Positions 8,947 to 12,576 of a stretch of DNA of 12,576 bases are shown here, one piece after another. Origin of the DNA: Pleurotus djamor (taxonomy: Eukaryota > Basidiomycota > Agaricomycetes > Agaricales > Pleurotaceae); assembly GCA_029747585.1 (NCBI GenBank), contig JAPEVF010001200.1, positions 1 to 12,576 of the forward strand, given 5' to 3'. Every line of letters starts with the position of its first letter. Positions within the stretch are counted from its first letter, which is position 1. The position numbers were made by a program, and so were the translations under genes. The notes beneath the pieces are model-generated. The model had not been told where the DNA came from and made no database searches. It saw nothing but the letters and a program-made list of their open reading frames with translations.

Positions 8947-9990
8947 ATGTATAGATTTGGTCCAATACTTATTGGTTTTTATCCCAACAACATCCTATAC
9001 GGAGTTCATGACGCGTGGTTTGGCCCCTACGTTTTGCTCGTTCAGGTCTGTCTTCGCTCAGCGTCGCTGCTTTCCCCTTCTCACAAGCTTTACATCCCAC
9101 AATGAAGCTTCGAAGGACCAAGGAAGTATGGACCCATATCAAGGAATATCAATTGCGCTGGACAAACTTCAAAGTCCCGATAAGCTAGTAAGGTGTACCT
9201 ACGCACTTCACTTACATACTCACGACCTTTCACTAGTGTTGTCGGCTGGTATGCCCGTTCCCGTACTTGGTGGCATCTCACCACAAGTATCCGTATCTTA
9301 CTTCTGCATACGTAGATCCCATTGTCACGGTGAGGGATCTTCGCCGTCGTACATAACGTTGTCTCCGCGACACCTGTTGGGGCCTGGGCAACGTAGGTGA
9401 TGATTATGACGCCCGTTCAGCTTGGCGCATCTACATGTAACATCATCACCAATTTAAAATTGACGGTCTCTGTCTGTGCATTCGGTGAGTCGTTCGCCTT
9501 GCCTATAGCACCCGCTCTCTTATCCACTTTTGCTCTTGTGATATCCAAATTGGAGGCATCGCCACCGCGATCTCTGTGACGCACTGATGTTGATCCTGCA
9601 ATATGCCAGAAGGGAGCAGCGATTACCACTGGTTGACGATATCCACCGCGGTGGATATCGTCATCACAGCAACCCTTTGGTCTACTTCGCTTGCAGTCTT
9701 CCGAACGTATCCATCAGCAACTGGACATTGATCTTCACCTTTGGTATCGGAGGAAGGACGAGCGTGCCGGAAACGGACGACATGGGGCATTTCTGGGATT
9801 TCGGATGTCATCCTCTTCCTCACTGTTTTGGTGCGTTCGTTTTATCGTCATTCCATTGGAGCATTTTTGTCTTTTCTTACTTTAGGGCTCCACACCGTGA
9901 GTTATGCTTTCGCAATGTTAAACCTCAACAGTACACCGTCCTTTGCAAATTGCATCATAGCATCCACGTCGTCTTCCAAGTTAACATCAC
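8947..9990 (+). pseudogene. Decayed seven-helix membrane-protein gene, DUF6534-like
   Basis: Pieces of a DUF6534-type protein occur on plus in correct order but in changing frames: MYRFGPILIGFYPNNILYG (8947-9003, first helix); VLGGISPQVSVSYFCIRR (about 9265-9320); VQLGASTCNIITNLK (from about 9414, ending at donor GTGAGT at 9485); WLTISTAVDIVITATL (from 9630, the family's alanine/aspartate helix); TSVPETDDM (9758-9784); ISDVILFLTV (9798 on); and VLCKLHHS (about 9940). Some frame changes fit introns, namely 9485-9609, 9707-9756 and 9831-9885. Between TDDM and ISDV, however, roughly 14 expected residues are missing, the frame shifts, and no splice sites are available, which points to a deletion. 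After 9885 an early TGA follows. The part between the first and second pieces is not recognisable. A diverged working gene is possible but less likely. It belongs to a different family from the intact membrane protein at 3353-4642. The next 276 bp (9991-10266) show nothing. Confidence 0.5.
9634..9663. repeat. Perfect 30-bp palindrome without spacer
   Basis: TGACGATATCCACCG (9634-9648) is followed directly by its exact reverse complement (9649-9663); symmetry stops at 9633/9664. It lies inside the exon-like piece encoding LTISTAVDIVIT of the decayed membrane-protein gene, so both strands read TISTAVDIV. It may be simple chance in codon choice, but exact symmetry of this length is rare. Confidence 0.95.
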
Positions 9991-10266
9991 CCCATTCTTG
10001 GTGGTGGTTCCGCCTGACCCAATTGTAGTCGCTCAAGTTCCCAAACACCAGAGTCAATCTAGGAGAGCACCACAACAAATTCACGATAGTCAATCGTGCC
10101 GGGATAGCTACTGACATCATGGGGGCCACTTGGTCCGGGAAATTGCGTCTACGAAGATGGATCAGGGTGTGAATACTAGAGGAGAGTATTTAGCAACTGA
10201 CCTGCGTACGGGTCATCGTATGAGTGGGCTTCATGACTGAAAAGGACATTATACTGATTATTTCCC

Positions 10267-10755
10267 GTGATGTTCTCCCATCTGGCTCTAGCGGTAACCC
10301 TTGGTCACACGACTACGTATGACAAAGTTTATCATTGGGAGAGGGCGTGGCGGGCATCAGTGTGGCACACGAGGATGGCGGAGAGGGGATTGGCCGAGCC
10401 ATCGACGAAGATGGCAAGAGCGTTCAGGAGCTTGTCCCGACGCGGGGCGAGCATCGTCACTCAGGTTCTCACTGAGCACATCCCCCTCAACAGGTACCCA
10501 TATCGGATTGGCAAGAGCGATACGAGCATATGTCCGGCATGCAGGCAGCACCCAGAGACGGTCGAGCACAAATTTAAAGTGCTCAAGTGCACGGCGTATC
10601 GGCAAGAGAGACAGGTGCTACGGGCCAAGGGGCGGAGTGTGACTTCACTGAGGAAGCTCCTGGCGACCCATAAGTAATATGGGGAGGTTGCCCGGTTTGT
10701 ACAGATGACTGGCAGGCTATCTTTGGATGGGGGTCGGGCAGCCGAGGGGCCGTGA
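10267..10755 (+). pseudogene. C-terminal end of a non-LTR retrotransposon reverse transcriptase ORF, broken
   Basis: An open frame of 136 codons ends at TAA 10675-10677. From about residue 17 it resembles the region after the RT/RNase H domains of fungal LINE-type ORF2 proteins: TEHIPLNRYPYRIGKSD, then CPAC..HPETVEH..C (Cys-His knuckle), then YRQERQVLRAKG. In this family the knuckle usually ends H-x4-C; here it is H-x6-C, suggesting a small insertion (AAATTTAAAG around 10570). Reading past the TAA in the same frame gives YGEVARFVQMTGRLSLDGG and stops at TGA 10753-10755. Such a tail is usual for these elements, so the TAA is a premature stop. The RT, RNase H and endonuclease parts are absent upstream. 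The piece is more GC-rich than its surroundings. The first 16 residues or so are probably flanking sequence. Confidence 0.7.
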
Positions 10756-10970
10756 AGGGGATGGAGCGGGGAGTGGGACACTTCAATACTATATTTTCGT
10801 GCTAAACTTTTACATTACACAGGGACGACGCATACCTATAATACCTACATCACATGATTGCGGTCCAGTCCATACCATACATACCAGTGCTAGGTAGTGG
10901 TTCGTAGCCAGGAGATCTCCAACATGCAGCCAGGCTGTGACGGAGAATAAACACGGATTCNAAAAAAAAA
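10318..10970 (+). mobile_element. 5'-truncated LINE-like (non-LTR) retrotransposon remnant
   Basis: The element piece is defined by the broken ORF end on its left side, a 3' untranslated part of about 200 bp, an AATAAA at 10946-10951 and an A-run ending at 10970. Truncation at the 5' side is typical for target-primed reverse transcription. The left border is approximate, and I could not find target-site duplications with confidence. The first base of the A-run region is undetermined (N at 10961). Confidence 0.5.
10946..10970 (+). other. AATAAA followed by N and nine A residues (retroposed tail?)
   Basis: AATAAA (10946-10951) is followed 10 nt later by one undetermined base and nine A residues (10962-10970). 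This is the layout of a cDNA end with its poly(A) tail, fitting the retrotransposon remnant just upstream. The N probably reflects trouble in sequencing the homopolymer, so the true length of the run is unknown. Confidence 0.5.
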
Positions 10971-11009
10971 GTTCATCATTGTGTTTTGAGGACATCACAA
11001 AAGTTCATC
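10967..11009. repeat. Direct repeat AAAAGTTCATC, two copies 32 bp apart
   Basis: Copies lie at 10967-10977 and 10999-11009. The first overlaps the A-run of the retroelement tail. It could be chance, a small duplication or a target-site relic; nothing in the sequence decides. Confidence 0.5.
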
Positions 11010-12576
11010 GTAAATCACCATGAAAACCTATGAATGGCGATGAATAATCATGGATTTGAGTGGAAAATCCGCGAGCGTTTGAACCGTTGTGATCGTGGAT
11101 GAACTAAGGTGAAGATGATAGCCGCTATCATCGAGACCGACCTCTTGAGTCTGACCCTGTCCTCCTAAATTCCTCCTGAACAGAAGTCGGCCGCTAAGTT
11201 TTGGCGTAAAAGTTTTCACCTCCCTCCGTACGTGCAGTCACCCAGCAAATCCCTTCTCGAGTCTTTCATACCTAATGGCCACACGCAATATCTGATATCA
11301 ACCCTTTACATTGCCCTGAGCACACGTCGACTGGTCTGCAGTATTTTCTTGATGTCACACCAATGGGGCCGCATGGCCACTAAACGTTGAACACCCTAGT
11401 TGAAGACTAGCGACCGCCGTTGGCGCTTGACCCACCTTGCTTGCACTTTCGTTGCATCGAACATCGCTGTTTTGTCGCATCCGCCTTCTTCTACCAGTCG
11501 ACCAAGCCTCTATTATGTCACCCTCTTGTATGCGAGGTTGCCAACATTGTCTCTTCCGTCCGTGGCTGGACTACTTACCAGAAAGGAAGTTGTGTCCGTG
11601 TCCTACCACATCATTGTAAGCCGATTCAAAGCGTAATGAACCTGCCTACATTCGCCGCAGCTTCCTTTGACGCCATCCACTATTCATCTAAGTATTCAAA
11701 CTTTAGGTGAGCGATGCAACACTCTGGCTTATGTTTACATCCCGAACGCTCGTTGATCGGCAGTCTCAACTGTCCACAGCGCTTGCCTGAATATAGCATC
11801 GATGACTACGCGGCGACGAACATCAGATTGGAAAAGCTGGAATATTACGACTGTGAAGGAAGAGCTGTTGCGCCCAAGTCGCGCAAGTAAATTTGCGAAT
11901 TTGTGCTCTGCGTTCAAACCGGGGGGACTGTGCTAATATGAGGGAAAGCTGGTACGCTTCATAGTGGCTGCCCCGATCCCCCCGCCTCGTTGGACTCACA
12001 GGTGTTCGTCTCTCAAAGGGTTCCGAGGATGCATGCAAGTCATAAAGAATCTCGGAGAAAGGGGAGGCAATGTTTCCCCACATTGGGCAATGCAACGAGT
12101 CAAGTATCCTCCCACCGAGTGATTTCTTGTACAGTCCCTACCTAAAGGCAAACATTCATTTAACCGGTTCTAAGTACAGGATGGTAATTATTCAGTTACT
12201 GAAAAGTCAGAAATGTACAAATATAATTGACTCTGATATTCAAAGTTGGACATGCTGCACGTTCGAAGTCGCCCAAGCTCATCGTAAAATACGCAAAAAA
12301 CACGAGATCTTTCTCATATTTATTCCCCTTCTCCCCTCAGTCGCGACTCCTGAACGGATTTATCTGCCGATATAAGCGAGGATAGTTCCCACGCGGCCGT
12401 ATATGGAATGTTTGAACATGGGGGGACCTTGCAAGCAAGGTTAATGCAGGTGGGTGCTGTAGGGACGAAGCTGACTACACTACATGTACTTAGACACTTA
12501 GACTTGACGAACACATCCTTTTGTTTGGTGAGTTCGTAATAGAACAATCCATCCAAACGAGTTGCATCGCCGCGCT
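10971..12576. other. Gene-poor right end, no coding region recognised
   Basis: Open frames of 60-101 codons occur on both strands, but none has a recognisable motif and none could be extended by splicing. Base composition becomes AT-rich from about 12080. The block 11010-11225 has the look of a dispersed repeat (low codon signal, an internal inverted repeat at 11114-11132), but no copy of it occurs elsewhere in the window. Confidence 0.6.
11114..11132. repeat. Perfect 9-bp inverted repeat around one base
   Basis: GATGATAGC (11114-11122) and GCTATCATC (11124-11132) are exact reverse complements around C11123. A hairpin is unlikely with a one-base loop; a symmetric protein-binding site or chance is more likely. 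No neighbouring gene helps to decide. Confidence 0.6.

Noticed and set aside
8834..9400. 188-codon plus frame taken as one gene
   Set aside because: Only a short piece (around 9265-9320) looks like protein-family sequence; the first-helix piece at 8947 is in another frame, so the long frame as a whole is not the gene.
10899..10909. GGTTCGTAGCC, similar to a Pol III B box, as a sign of a tRNA or SINE
   Set aside because: The flanks do not form a T-arm, no A box is found at proper distance, and no cloverleaf can be drawn.
12070..12375. 101-codon plus frame near the right end
   Set aside because: No motif, AT-rich composition, no splice partners; likely chance.
1..12576. CRISPR array, bacterial defence genes or riboswitch
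   Set aside because: The window is fungal nuclear DNA with spliced genes; no regular repeat-spacer series or such gene was seen.

Overview
The window looks like nuclear DNA of an Agaricomycete (mushroom-forming basidiomycete). The genes are broken by many 47-68 nt introns with GT..AG borders and short CTNAY-type branch sites. The predicted proteins belong to families that are large in these fungi: FMN-dependent nitronate monooxygenases, a microsomal cytochrome P450 and orphan seven-helix membrane proteins. No bacterial signals such as operons or Shine-Dalgarno sites are seen. All exon models below were built by eye from splice signals, reading phase and remembered family patterns; no search was run.

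Left part (1-4642). After about 0.5 kb without a gene come two paralogous nitronate monooxygenase genes that face each other tail to tail: 554-1770 on plus (350 aa) and 3077-1847 on minus (344 aa). They share the same three intron positions and phases, and their first two exons have identical lengths. Only 76 bp separate the stop codons. Next, also on minus, is a seven-exon gene for a 318-aa seven-helix membrane protein (4642-3353).

Middle (4643-7787). A gap of about 1.1 kb holds only one doubtful minus-strand ORF, perhaps a worn membrane-protein gene. It is followed by an intact nine-exon cytochrome P450 gene on plus (5744-7787, 536 aa) with N-terminal anchor, WxxxR, ExxR, PDRY and the haem-Cys motif FGAGRRLCPG. 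The P450 and the flavoenzymes could act on related small molecules, but no backbone synthase, transporter or regulator is present, so a biosynthetic cluster cannot be claimed.

Right part (7788-12576). This is gene-poor and decayed. It contains the remains of a DUF6534-type seven-helix gene (about 8947-9990) that carries a perfect 30-bp palindrome, then the 3' end of a non-LTR retrotransposon (about 10318-10970) with a premature stop, a poly(A)-signal-like AATAAA and an A-run preceded by an undetermined base. The last 1.6 kb has no recognisable gene. I found no clearly new biological system. The items most worth checking are the mirror-image flavoenzyme pair with its stop-free, in-frame first intron, the atypical oxygen-activation motif of the P450, and the palindrome.
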